Shown one piece after another: positions 51,904-62,940 of a stretch of DNA of 64,000 nt. The stretch's first letter is position 1. Each line of letters opens with the position of its first letter. Below the pieces are notes generated by a model. That model searched no databases and was not told where the DNA came from. It saw only the letters and a list, made by a program, of their open reading frames with translations. The stretch comes from CAVPTL01 sp963729195 (lineage in GTDB: Bacteria > Actinomycetota > Thermoleophilia > Gaiellales > JAICJC01), in contig CAVSNF010000031.1 in the NCBI GenBank assembly GCA_963729195.1, positions 1 to 64,000 of the forward strand. Reading direction: 5' to 3'. A program made the position numbers and the translations under genes.

Positions 51904-53784
51904 AGGTGGCGCTCGAACCAGGCTCGGATCCGGCGGGAGCCGTCGAGTATGTGCTCCCGTTCGGCCCAGCCGTGCCCTTCGCGGGGATAGATCACCAGCT
52001 CGGTGGGCACGCCCTCGGCCGCCAGCGCGTTAGTAGAACTCGCGTCCCTGGGACAGCGGAACGCACAGGTCGAGCTCGCCGTGCATGACCAGCGTGGGAG
52101 TCTTCACGCGGCGCACGTGGGCCACCGGCGAGCGCGAGAGGTAGGCGCCGGTGAGGTCGTACGGATCGGCTTGGAGGAACAGCTCGTCGAAGCGCGCGAC
52201 GTTGGTGGTGTTGTGAAACGACAGCCAGTCGGTCACCGCCGCGATCGCCACGGCGGCCTTGAAACGGTGGGTCTGCGTGATCGCCCAGGCCGACATGAAC
52301 CCGCCGTAGCTGCCGCCCATGATGCCGACTCTGGAGCCGTCCACCAGCCCGCGCTCCACCAGCGCGTCAACCCCACTGAGAATGTCGCCCAGATCGCCTC
52401 CGCCCATGTCGCCCAGGTTGGCCTCGGTGAACTGGTTGCCGCGACCGACGCTGCCGCGCGGATTGGGGAGAAACAGGGCATACCCCGCCTCGCTCGGCCA
52501 CAGCCAGGAGTAGCGCGGATAGGCACCGCCGTATGCCGCCGTCGGGCCGCCGTGCACGTTCACGATCAGGGGAATCGGACCGTCGGACGGCGTCCGAGGG
52601 GTGACCACGAATCCCTCCAGCTCGAGCCCGTCGGAGGCCGTCCACGTGAACGGCTCGCGGTGTGGCAGCTCGATCGCGGCCGCAGTTCTGTTCAGAGCCG
52701 ACAGGTCGCGCCAGCCCTCGCCCGGCCGGGCGACTGAGAGCGCCCGCAGCTCCGGCGGATGTGCCCACGACGAGTGCGCTGCCACCAGCGTGGCACCGTC
52801 GGGTGACAGCACTGCCAGCGGAAAGCTGTGGCTGCCCAGCTCGGCGTCACCGCCGAAGATCGTGGTCACGGTGCCGTCCAAACCCAGCACCGCCACCGCA
52901 TCTTCCAGGTGGTTGGCATCCCGGCGCACAGCAGCCTGTCGTCGTCGATCCAGCTCACCTCGGCCACGTCGAATCCGGGGGCGAGCTGGGACGGCGTCCC
53001 AGCGGCATCGATCAGGGTCACTTCCTGGCCGTACAGCACGCCGCGATCGGAGGCCAGCGCCTCCACCAGCGCGATTGCACCGGAGCCGGACGCCAGCCGC
53101 ACCGAGGCCACCTGCAGCGTTGGAGTGAACACCGTGGTGACGCTGCCGCCCGCGATCCGCACCACCCGGGCGTCGAACCAACCGCTCTCGGACGGGTCCT
53201 CGGACACCAGTGCCACGACGTCTCCGCCGTGCCAGTCGAACTCCCACACGTTGAGGCCGGGGAGCGGCATCGGGGTTGTCTCGCCGGTGGCGACGTCGAC
53301 CGTCCACAGCCGACGCCAGAGTTCCGCGGGTCGCACCACCTGAGGGTCGTCTGCCACCCCTCCGATGGTGGTGGCCGAGTTGATGCCGGCGGCGTCCGAC
53401 CCCACGTCCGCCGCCAGCGCCATGATCGTCGCTCCATCAGCTCGACCAGCGCAGATCCTCGACGGAGCCGTCAACCGTTCCCAGCGGTCGGATCGAGCCG
53501 TCCGATGCCAGCAGGTGGATCCCCGCCACCTTGGGCGAATCGCGGTCGGACGCGAACGCCAGCGTGCGACCGTCCGGCGACCACACGGGCGAGCGGTCGC
53601 TGCGCGGTCCGTCGGTGACCTGCTCTGCGCCCGACCCGTCTGCGGCGGCCACCCACACGCGGGCGGCCTTGCCCTGGTCAGGCAGCGAGAAGGCTGCTTC
53701 CACGGTGAATGCCACTCTGGTGCCGTCCGGGGAGATCGCGGGCTGGCAGGGGTGGTGCAGGTCGAGCAGTCGGTCCGAACTCAT
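51900..53784 (-). CDS. Prolyl oligopeptidase-family (S9) serine peptidase
   Basis: About 627 residues from ATG 53784. The N-terminal half is a WD/TolB-like propeller (HPCQPAISPDGTRVAFTVEA, RSDRSPVWSPDGRTLAFASD). The C-terminal half is an alpha/beta hydrolase: VNVHGGPTAAYGGAYPRYSW, nucleophile GGSYGGFMSAW, Asp in MHGELDLCVPLSQ and His in YPREGHGW. Breaks near 53443 and 52033 need one base removed and one near 52918 needs one added; the one at 52033 (a T in TTCTACTAAC) does not fit the usual G-C pattern. It cleaves short peptides. The stop is in repeat copy 5. Confidence 0.88.
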
Positions 53785-53876
53785 TGCCGTGCGATTGTGT
53801 CACCGTCTGCACCCCCCGGCGCGCTGTACCCCTTTCAGGCACTAGGCAGATTTCCGCATGGACGTAAGCTGCAGGT

Positions 53877-54837
53877 ATGCCCAGAGTGATCGCCGCAGCC
53901 TTGCTGCTCGCGGTGTCCGTCGCGGTCGCACTCCCCTCGACCGCCAGGAGCGCACCCGAGTGCAGCTACCAGAGCGCGTCTCGCACCGATTGACGTGGGG
54001 CTCAGCAACGGCGACGGCGCCACTCGGATCGAGGTTGCCTCGGACGGCCGCATCCGGGTCGGTCCGTCCAAATGCGGCGCCGCCTCGGTCTCAAACACCG
54101 ACACGATCAACGTCGATGGCACCGACGGCCCCGACCAGGTTGACATCTCGCTGCGCGACGCTCCGTTCACCGGCATCGTGTTTCACCTCGCGCTCGCCGG
54201 CGGCCGAGACCAGCTGCGGGTGTTCGGCACCGTCGGCCCCGACCGCATGATCGTCGGCAGCGCCGGCCTCGATCTCGACGCCCTCACCCATCCCGGCCCC
54301 GACGTCACCCTCAGCGGCGTGGAGTCGATGCTGCTCAACGGCCTCGCGGGCAAGGACGTCCTCTCGGGCCAGGGCGGGGCCGGAAACGGCGCTCCCACCA
54401 GGATCCCGCTGAACCTGATCGGCGCCGGCGGCAACGACCACCTCACCGGTGGCGCGGGGCCGGACATCCTGTCGGGCAACGACAACACCGACGTGCTCGA
54501 CGGCAAGGGCGGCAACGACCTGCTGTTCGGCAACAAGGGCTCCGACACGATCCGCGGCGGCAGCGGATTCGACGCCACCTTCTATCAGGGCCGCTCCACC
54601 CCGGTGATCGTGACCGAGGACGGCCGGCCCAACGACGGCGGCCCGTCCTCGGGTGAGCGTGACAACGTCTCGGCCGACGTCGAGAAGATCGTGGGCGGCA
54701 ACGCCGGCGACCGCCTGATCGGCGGCCCCGGCCCCAACGTGCTGATCGGCGGCCCCGGCAACGACTACCTCAACGGCGGCGGCGGGCGCAACAGCTGTAA
54801 CGGCGGCCCTGGGGTGGATCGCTTCGTCCACTGCTGA
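53877..54837 (+). CDS. Secreted calcium-binding repeat (RTX-like) protein
   Basis: About 319 residues. A signal peptide follows ATG 53877 (MPRVIAAALLLAVSVAVALP). One break near 53985 needs one base removed, joining it to APIDVGLSNGDGATRIEVAS. From about residue 150, glycine/aspartate nonapeptide-like repeats appear: GAGGNDHLTGGAGPDILSGN, GKGGNDLLFGNKGSDTIRGG and IGGPGNDYLNGGGG, typical of calcium-binding beta-roll proteins. No catalytic domain is seen. It is probably extracellular or cell-surface. Confidence 0.78.
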
Positions 54838-54870
54838 CCGGGACCGGTGTGACCCGGTAGCATCGCCCGC

Positions 54871-55644
54871 ATGAGCGAGTCGGGCACTGCGGGGCGACGA
54901 CACCAGCCGGCACCATCGACGTCTCTCGCCACGGCGAGGTCGCGTTGGTGCGGATCAACCGCGAGCGCAAGCTGAACGCGCTCTCGAGCCACATCGAGGC
55001 CGAGCTGATGCGCGCGTTCGCTGTCCGACGAGGTGACCACCAGCCGGGTGGTGGTGATCACCGGAGTGGCCCGGGCCTTCTCTGCCGGCGCGGACCTGTC
55101 GGAGCTGCCCAACCCCACGCCGGCGCAGGTGATGGAGTACTACCAGCGCACCGGCGATATGCACGAGCGGTTCGCCTCGCTGCCCCAGCCGACCATCGCC
55201 GCGATCTCGGGCTGGTGTCTGGGCGGCGGGTTCGAGCTGGCGCTGGCCGCCGACCTGCGGGTCGCCCACGTGGATGCCACGTTCGGCCTGCCCGAGGTCG
55301 AGATCGGCATCATCCCCAGCTCCGGCGGCACGCTGCGGCTGGTGCGGGCGGTGGGCCCGGCCAGGGCGAAGGAGCTGATGCTTCTGCGCACGCGGTTGAC
55401 CGCCGCCGAGGCGCTGCAGATGGGGCTTGTCACCGAGGTGGTGGACGACGTCGAAGCGCGGGCGATGGAGATGGCCGGGCAGGTCGCCCAGCTGCCGCCG
55501 CTGGCAGCCTCGATCGCAAAGCAGGCGTGCGATCGCATCCCCGAGGCGGGTCGCGACGCGGCGCTTCTGATCGAACGGCTGGCCTACGCCGCGCTGGCCA
55601 AGACCGACGAGTCACAGGCAAGCGGCGAGCGCTGGAGTTCATAG
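54871..55644 (+). CDS. Enoyl-CoA hydratase/isomerase family protein
   Basis: About 256 residues, the usual family length. Crotonase motifs: INRERKLNALSSHIEAEL, VITGVARAFSAGADLSELPN (oxyanion region), AAISGWCLGGGFELALAADL and FGLPEVEIGIIPSSGGTLRL (catalytic Glu). Three breaks (near 54893, 54913 and 55023) each need one base removed. It hydrates or isomerises an enoyl-CoA. It lies three bases before the flavin dehydrogenase, suggesting a shared catabolic operon. Confidence 0.87.
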
Positions 55645-55647
55645 GCG

Positions 55648-58183
55648 ATGGCGCGGGACCCCCGTTTCGATGTCCTGTTCGAGCGGGTGGAGATCGGTCC
55701 CGTGACGCTGCCCAACCGCTTCTACCAGGTACCGCACTGCACCGGATTCGGCGTCGAGAAGCCGCTCTCCCAAGCCGCGCACCGGCGGGTCAAGGCCGAG
55801 GGCGGGCTGGGGCGGCGTGTGCACCGAGTACGCCGCCGTCTCGCGCGATTCCGACGAGAGCCCCTACGTGTCGGTGCGGATGTGGGACGAGGGCGACGCC
55901 GATGCCCTGCGCCTGACCACTGAGGCGGTGCACGAGCACGGCGCGCTGGCGGGGATCGAGCTGTCGCACACCGGCGTCCACGGCGAGAACTCCGAGTCGC
56001 GGCTGCCGCCGCTGGCACCGTCCCAGCTTGCGGGTGACTTCGCTCTGGGCGCGGTGCCCAAGATGATGACGATCGCCGATATCCGGCGGGTGCAGGACGA
56101 CTGGGTGCGGGCGGCCGAGCTCAGCCGCGACTGCGGGTTCGACATCGTGTACGTCTACGGCGGCCACACCTACCTGCCCGGCCAGTTCCTGTCGCCCTAC
56201 TACAACCGCCGCGACGACGAGTACGGCGGGTCGCTGCGAAACCGCGCCCGGTTCTGGCTGGAGACGCTGGAGCGGGTGCGCGACGCTGTCGGCGAGCGCT
56301 GCGCCGTGGCCTGCCGGGTGGCGGTGTCGCGGGCCGAAGCGGTCGCCGGGATCGATCTGGACGAGGGCCTCGAGTTCGTGCGCATGGCCGACGACCTGGT
56401 CGATCTGTGGGACGTCAACATCGGCTCGATCGCCGAGTGGTCGCAGGACTCGGGGCCGTCGCGGTTCTTCGCCGAGGGCTGGCAGCTCGAGTACACCGGC
56501 CGCGTGCGCGAGGCGACCTCCAAGCCGATCGTGGGCGTCGGCCGCATCACCGACCCGTATCTGATGGAGCGAATCGTGCGCAGCGGCGCCTGGGATCTGA
56601 TCGGCGCCGCCCGCCCCTCGATCGCCGACCCGTTCCTTCCGGCCAAGATCCGCGACGGCCGGCTGGACGAGATCCGCGAGTGCATCGGCTGCAACGTCTG
56701 CATCTCCAAGGCCGACGATCGCCGTCACCTGGGCTGCACCCAGAACCCGACTGCGGGCGAGGAGTACCGCCGCGGGTGGCACCCCGAGCGGGTCGAGCCG
56801 CTCGCAGCATCCTGACCGCGAAGCGCTGGTGATCGGTGCCGGGCCGGCCGGCATGGAGTGTGCCGTGACGCTGGCCAAGCGCGGCCTGCGGCGGGTGCGG
56901 CTGGTCGACTCGGCGCCGCTGGTGGGCGGGCACCTGCGCTGGGTCACGCGCCTGCCGGGGCTCGGCGAGTGGGGGCGGGTGGCGGCGTATCGCACGGTGC
57001 AGGCTCGGCGGCTCGAGAATCTCGAGATCGAGCTGGGACATCGCTGGACGGCGGCCGAGGTGGCGGCTTCCGGTGCGGACATCGTGGTGGTCGCCACCGG
57101 CTCGCAGTGGGCATCCGACGGGCTCAACTCGGCCACGCGCGGCCCGATCCCCGGCGCCGACGCGTCGCTGCCGCATGTGCTGACGCCGGAGCAGATCGTG
57201 CTGGAGGGCAAGCGACCGCCGGGGAGCCGGGTGGTGGTGTACGACTGCGACGGCTACTACGCGGCGCCTGCGGTGGCCGAGCTGCTCGCAGGCGAGGGCC
57301 TGACGGTGGAGCTGGTCACCTGCCACGAGCAGGTGGCGCCGTTTGCCGCCGAGACGCTGGAGGACGCGCTCACGCGCGAGCGGCTGCACGCCGCCGGGGT
57401 GTCGATGTGGCGCTCCACCACGGTGACCGCGATCGATGCCGCCGGCGTGGACGCCGAGGGCGAGTTCGGCGATCCGGTGCGGATCGCCGCCGACGGGGTG
57501 GTGCTGGTCACCCAGCGTCTCTCTGACGACGCACTGTGGCGCGAGCTGGACGGCAGACCCGGCGTCTACCGGGTGGGGGACTGTGTCGCGCCGCGGCTGA
57601 TGGCCGAGGCGATCTTCGACGGCCACCGGCTGGCCCGCGAGATCGAGGGTGCCGACCCCGCGGTTGCGCTGCCGTACCTGCGCGAGCGGCCGGGCGATCC
57701 GCTCGAGCTCGGCCCCAATCCCGGCGCTGACGCGCCCGTCGTGGCCGGCCGCGGCTCCGCGCACCCGCGCCGTCGAGCTGGTGGCGGGGTCGGCGGCCGA
57801 GGTCGCAGCCCGGCTGGCGCCGATCCTGCGCGACGCCGGCGGCGACGTCGTGATCACCGCCGGCCGTGGCGCCGGCACCGACCTCGCTCCCTACCGGCGG
57901 CTTGGCCGACCGCTACGGCGGCCGGTTCGCGGTCACCCGCCCGCAGGTCGAGGCCGGCCGGGCCACTCGCGCAGAGCTGGTGGGGGCCTCGTCCGAGACG
58001 GTCGCTCCGGCGGTGTATCTCGCTCTGGGAGTCGGCGGAGCGGTTGCACACGTGCTGGGAATGGCCGAGAGCGCGCGCGTGATCGCCGTCAACCTCGATC
58101 CGGCCGCCCCGATCTTCGAGCACGCCGATCTGGGCGCCGTCGCAGACGCCGGTGAAGTTGCCCAGGCACTGGAGCTGGCGTGA
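55648..58183 (+). CDS. Trimethylamine dehydrogenase-like flavoprotein fused to an ETF-alpha FAD domain
   Basis: About 843 residues. Residues 1-390 match the OYE-type barrel of trimethylamine/histamine dehydrogenases: NRFYQVPHCTGFG (Cys31 at the position of the covalent FMN Cys), GFDIVYVYGGHTYLPGQFL and the [4Fe-4S] ligands CIGCNVC-x11-C near 350, then TAGEEYRRGWHPE. Residues 390-690 are the nucleotide-binding half (VIGAGPAGMECAV, VTRLPGLGEWGRV). From about 705 a complete ETF-alpha domain II follows: GDVVITAGRGAGTDLAPYRR, ELVGASSETVAPAVYLALGV and NLDPAAPIFEHADLGAVAD. Four breaks (near 55808, 56804, 57752, 57903) each need one base removed. ETF is the natural acceptor of trimethylamine dehydrogenase, so the fusion makes functional sense. 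Confidence 0.82.
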
Positions 58184-59501
58184 GCGGCGCGGTGGTCGTG
58201 CTGGGCGGCGGCTCCACCGGGGAGGCGTTCGCCGGGGCGCTGCGGGGATTCGAGCCCGACACCGACATCACCCTGATCGAGGCTGAGCTGGTCGGCGGCG
58301 AGTGCTCGTACTTCGCCTGCATGCCGTCCAAGGCGCTGCTGCGCCCACCCGAGGTGGTGGCTGCGGCGCGGCGCGCTCCCGGCGCCGCCGAGGCGATCAC
58401 CGGCAGGCTGGACGCCGAGCGGGTGTTCTGGCATCGCGACCAGGTCACCGGCGGCGGCGATGACAGCTCGCAGGAGGAGTGGCTCGAGCAGAAGCGGGTG
58501 TCGCTGATCCGGGGCGAGGCGCGCGTGCTGCGGCCGGGTGTGATCGCGGTCGGCTGACCGGGAGGTGCCGTATGAGCGCCTGATGATCGCGACCGGATCG
58601 CTGCCCTCGATTCCTCCGATCGACGGGCTCGACACCGTCGACTACTGGACGAACCGTGAGGCCACCACCACCCAGGTGGTGCCGGACAGTCTGATCGTGG
58701 TCGGCGCCGGCCCGGTCGGGTGTGAGCTGGCCCAGTTCTTCCGGCGGATGGGAAGCGCGGTCACGATCGTGGACGTGGCCGACCGCCTGATCCCGCGCGA
58801 CCACGCCGACGCGGCGAAGCTGCTCACCGATGCGTTCATCGAGGAGGGCATCGAGCTGCGCCTGGGGGCGTCGATCGACCGGGTCGAGCCGGGCGTGCAG
58901 ATGCACCTGGCGGGCGGCGAAACGCTCACCGCCGAGCGGCTCTTGATCGCCACCGGTCGCCGAGCCAATGTCCACGATCTCGGCTTCGAGCAGCTTGGGC
59001 TGACGATCTCCAAGCGCGGGATCGAGGTCGACAGCCGCATGCGTGCGGCCGAGAACGTGTGGGCGGCGGGGGACGCCACCGGGATCGCGATGTTCACCCA
59101 CGTGGGCAAGTACCAGGCCCGCGCCGCCGCGGCGGACGCCGCCGGACGGCCGGCGCAGGTGGACTACTCGGCCATCCCGGCGGTCACGTTCACCGATCCG
59201 CAGGTGGCCTCAGTGGGCGACACCACCGGCGAGGGGATGCTGGTGGGCGAGCGCACGTCGATCGCGCGGCTCTCGACCTACGAGCGGCCCAAGCGGCCGA
59301 TACTGCTGAAGGTGTTCGCCGATCCGCAGCGGCGGGTGCTGGTGGGGGCGGTGGCGGTCGGGCCGGAGGCGGGCGAGTGGCTCGGCCAGCTCACGCTCGC
59401 GATCCGCGCCGAGGTGCCGATCGAGGTCGTGGCCGACACCATCCAGCCCTACCCGACCTTCTCGCGAGATGATCCACTTCGCCGTCGCCGCCCTTGAATA
59501 A
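58180..59501 (+). CDS. Pyridine nucleotide-disulfide oxidoreductase (lipoamide dehydrogenase-like)
   Basis: About 439 residues from GTG 58180 (GTGA overlap). The FAD motif is VVVLGGGSTGEAFAGAL; the redox disulfide is ECSYFACMPSKALLR (Cys-x4-Cys). LMIATGSLPSIPPIDGL, LIVVGAGPVGCELAQFF and NVWAAGDATGIAMFTHVGKY follow. The dimer end is QPYPTFSEMIHFAVAALE, where the usual HPHPT-type catalytic His is Tyr. Breaks near 58553 and 59463 each need one base removed. The TAA stop (59499-59501) lies in repeat copy 6. It is probably part of the same pathway as the preceding dehydrogenase. Confidence 0.85.
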
Positions 59502-59525
59502 AAGGTGCCAGGCACCTTTTATTCA
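59495..59525. repeat. Dispersed palindrome, copy 6 (perfect; holds both stop codons)
   Basis: Perfect 15-bp arms (TGAATAAAA-GGTGCC) around an A. After healing, the flavoprotein ends GAA-TAA in the left arm and the aldose epimerase ends GAA-TAA in the right arm (minus, 59521-59519). Confidence 0.95.
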
Positions 59526-60371
59526 CCAACGGCGATCCGGAACGCGGCGAGTGTGTGATTCGCCCGGAGCCAGCGTCTGGAGCCCGTCGCCGGTCTTGAG
59601 TGCGTTGGTGGGGGCGGTCATCGGCTCGAAGCAGATCAGCTGTCCCCCCGGCGGCGTGTAGATCTGGGCGTAGCGGTAGCCCTCCAGGAAGGTGACGGTG
59701 ATCGTCCGCCCGCCGCCGGCCACGCTGAATGCGATCCCGTCGTCCACCGGGCCGAAGGCGTCGTCGAAGCTGCGCCCACCCAGCGGCCCGCCGTCGATGT
59801 GTGCCGGATGGCTCCCGCCGGTCGGAAGCATGCGATCGTCCAGCACAAGCTGAGGCATGTCGGGCACGGTGATCTCCCATGTGCTGCGATCGGCCCCCGG
59901 CGGGCACAGATAGGGGTGGTAGCCGAACGCGACCGGCACGGGATCGCCGAGAGCGTGCAGCGTGGTGTGGATGGTCAGCTCCGATTCGGTGACTTCGGCG
60001 GCCACCTCCAGCCGATGTGGGTGGGGGAACACCTCCAGCGCCTGGGGCGAACGCTCCGTGGTGTACTCGGCGACCACCCGATCGGGCGACTGTTCGAGCA
60101 GGTCGAACGGCAGCGCCGACGGGTTCACGCCGTGGATCGGGATGCCGTTGGGGTCGGGGTGCAGCAGCGGCGAACTGAGCGGGATGTCGAGCCGGTTGGC
60201 CCACGGGTGCAGCAGCGGGATGCCGAACGTGGAGGCGCGATCGCGGTAGCCCTCCACGCCGTTGCCCATGCCCAGCAGCTCCTCGCGCCGGTGTGTCAGC
60301 GACGCGCCCACCATCGCCAGCTTGGGCACGAAGGTGGCCTCGAGCTCACCGGAGGTGATGGTGACGCTCAT
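59519..60371 (-). CDS. Aldose 1-epimerase family protein
   Basis: About 283 residues from ATG 60371. Family features: STFGIPLLHPWANRLDIPLS, VFPHPHRLEVAAEVTESELT, FGYHPYLCPPG (catalytic His) and YTPPGGQLICFEPMTAPTNA (catalytic Glu). It interconverts sugar anomers or acts as a hexose-phosphate mutarotase. One break near 59549 needs one base removed, giving the C-terminus RRFRIAVGE. The start overlaps the stop of the decarboxylase (ATGA). Confidence 0.87.
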
Positions 60372-61731
60372 CGCAGGCGCTCGGGCACGATGTCGCGGGC
60401 GAACACCTCGGCCACCGTCTCGGGCCGCTTGATCCACTCGGCCTGATCGCCTCGCACCAGCACGGTGCCCGGTCGCGGCAGGGCGTTGAAGTTGCTGGCA
60501 CAGGCGTCCTGGTAGGCGCCGGTGTCCAGAAACGCGATCACATCGTTCACCTCAACCTCCGGGAGCTCGGTCTGCTGCGCGAGCACGTCGAAACCACACG
60601 ACATGCCCACGATATCCGCAGTCACGCGTGCGGGCTGGTCGGCGCGGGAGGCGACCACCGGCCGGAAGTGGGCGTGCTCGATCAGGAGGTCGGCCATGAA
60701 CATCTCGGTGGTGTCGGTCTCGACCCACGCCCACGCCACCGGCGCGCGCTGGCGCTTGAGCCCGCGCACCGAGGTCAGATGCACGCCGGCGTCGGCGTGG
60801 AGCGAGCGGCCCGGCTCGACCTCGAGAGCGATCCCGGCCGGATCGAGACCGCGTGCGGACAGCTCGCCGGCGAGCGTGCCGGCAACCGCGGTGGCGTAGT
60901 CGCCGATCGGCGCTGCCGCGGCGCCGGTGGGCGAGGTGGGATCACGCGGGGCGGGGAAGCCGCCGCCGACGTCGATCTCCTGCGGCCGCCACCCGTCCCA
61001 CGCGGCGCACGACGCGCACGATCACCTCGGCGAAGCTCGCCGCCATTCCCCGCCACACCTCCAGATCCGCGCTGTGACGGCCGAGATGGGCCATCAGGCC
61101 GGTCAGATCGACGTGCTCGGAGGCGATCGCGGCGGCTCCCACCGCCAGCGCCTGCTCGGTGGGGATGCCCGGCTTGTACCGCTGCGCTGCGAGCCGCACA
61201 TCGGCGTCGGGGAAGAAGTCCGAGCGCTCGGTCAGTTGCTCGTAGTCGGGTCGCAGCCGCAGGCGCACGTGGGCGCGCGTGCCCAGCCGGGCCGCGGCCG
61301 CTTCCACGCGATCGAGTTCCGGTGCACTGTCCAGGGTGATGCGCGCCCCGGCGGCCACCGCCTGCTCGATCACCGCGACGCTCTTGGTCGAGCCGTTCAC
61401 CGAGATCAGCTCGGCCGGGACACCCGCGCTCAGCGCCGCGTGCAGCTCACCGGGCCCGAAGGTGTCGCAGCCGGCACCGGCCCGCGTCAGCACCCTCCGC
61501 ACAGCCAGCGAGAGGTTGGCCTTGATCGAGGGCAGCACGCGCACGTCGCCGTGCGGCCAAGCCGCCCGAAACGCTGCCCCGATCGCCTCCAGGTTGCGGA
61601 TCAGCTGATCCTCGGAGATCACGTACAGCGGCGTCGAGAAGCGCTCTGCGATGTCGACCAGATCGCACTGCTTCCAGCCAGAGGTGTCCGTCTCGGACGC
61701 TCAGTCCGGCATCGGTGGGTACCCCGGTCAC
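60368..61731 (-). CDS. PLP-dependent decarboxylase (diaminopimelate decarboxylase-like)
   Basis: About 453 residues from GTG 61731. Fold-type III motifs: ERFSTPLYVISEDQLIRNLE, VLPSIKANLSLAVRRVL (PLP lysine in the SIKAN context), EIDVGGGFPAPRDP, ALEVEPGRSLHADAGVHLT, GMSCGFDVLAQQTELPEVEV and DTGAYQDACASNFNALPRPG. The closest known reaction is meso-diaminopimelate or ornithine/arginine decarboxylation; the exact substrate is uncertain. Breaks near 61677 and 61007 each need one base removed (restoring EECDLVDIAERF and AAWDGWRPQEIDVGGG). Confidence 0.85.
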
Positions 61732-61762
61732 CGCCGGAGTGTACGCGTGTACGCTCACGGCG

Positions 61763-62940
61763 ATGCGTCGATCGGCCGCAGCCATTCTCGTGCTCCTGTT
61801 CATGGTCGAGTTCATTCTGTTCGCGATCATTCCGATCATCCCGCTGTACGCGGACCAGCTCGACCTCTCCAAGGTGCAGGCCGGGGCGCTGCTTGTCGGC
61901 CTCGGCACTTGCGGTGACGGTCAGCGCGATCCCGGCCGGCGTGCTGGCCGATCGCGTCGGCGCCCGGCGGGTGACGATCGCGGCCGCGTTCCTGCTGACG
62001 ATCTCGGCTGTACTGCAGGCGGTGGCGGGTTCATTCGAGACGGTGATGGCGGCGCGCATGCTGTTCGGCGTCGCATCCGCGTTCGTCTGGACGGCGGGGC
62101 TCTCGTGGCTGTCCGACCTGAGCACCGAGAAGGCGCGTGCGGCCACGCTCGGGTTCACGGTGGCGGTCGCCGGCATGGGCAATCTGGCCGGGCCGGTGCT
62201 GGTGGGATATGTGGCGGAGCGCTCCTCGATCGAAACAGCCTTCCTCGGCTACTCGGTGTTCGCCGCCCTGGTCGCCGTGTGGTTGTGCTTCGTTCCCGCG
62301 GGCATTCCCCACGCGGTCGAGACCGTTTCGCTACGCCGAACCGTGGGGGTGATGACTCGCAGCCGGGTGATCACGGGCGCTGTCCTGATGATGCTGGTTG
62401 TCGGGATTCGTGGACGGTGTGGTGAATCTGCTCGCGCCGCTGGAGCTGGCCGCTGACGGGTTCTCTTCGGGGCCGATCGGGTTGGTGTTCTCGGTTGCGG
62501 CGGCGATCTTCATCGTGGTCAGCGCCGGCGTTTCTCGCGGCGGCTGGGCGTCGTCGTCGCGGGCTGCGGGCTGGGCCTGCCTGGGCCAGGCGGTGACGCT
62601 GGTGCCGGTGATGTTCTCGCTGGCGTCCGCATCGGTGGTCCTGATGGTGCTCGCGCGCGGGCCTGCCAGCGCGGTGGTGTACACCGTGGCGCTGCCGATC
62701 GCGGTGATCGCCGCTCGCCGGTACGGACTCGGCACCGCCACCATCTCGGGAGTCACGATGATGTCGTGGGGAGTGGCCAGCGTGCTCGGATCGCCGGTGG
62801 CCGGGCTGATCGCCGACACCCTCGGTGACGCCACGGCCTACGGGCTGTGCGCGGCGCTGCTGGTCGGCGCCGGCGTGTGGCTGCTGTGGGCGGTGCCCAA
62901 CTCGCAGGTCGATCCCGAACCGGCCCCGTCGCCGCTGTGA
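61763..62940 (+). CDS. MFS transporter
   Basis: About 391 residues from ATG 61763. Twelve hydrophobic segments; AGVLADRVGARRVTIAAAFL is motif A, ARMLFGVASAFVWTAGLSWL is helix 4 to 5, and TISGVTMMSWGVASVLGSPV is in the second half. Breaks near 61908 and 62400 each need one base removed. Substrate unknown; the neighbouring glpK makes a polyol carrier possible but unproven. The stop overlaps glpK (GTGA). Confidence 0.83.
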
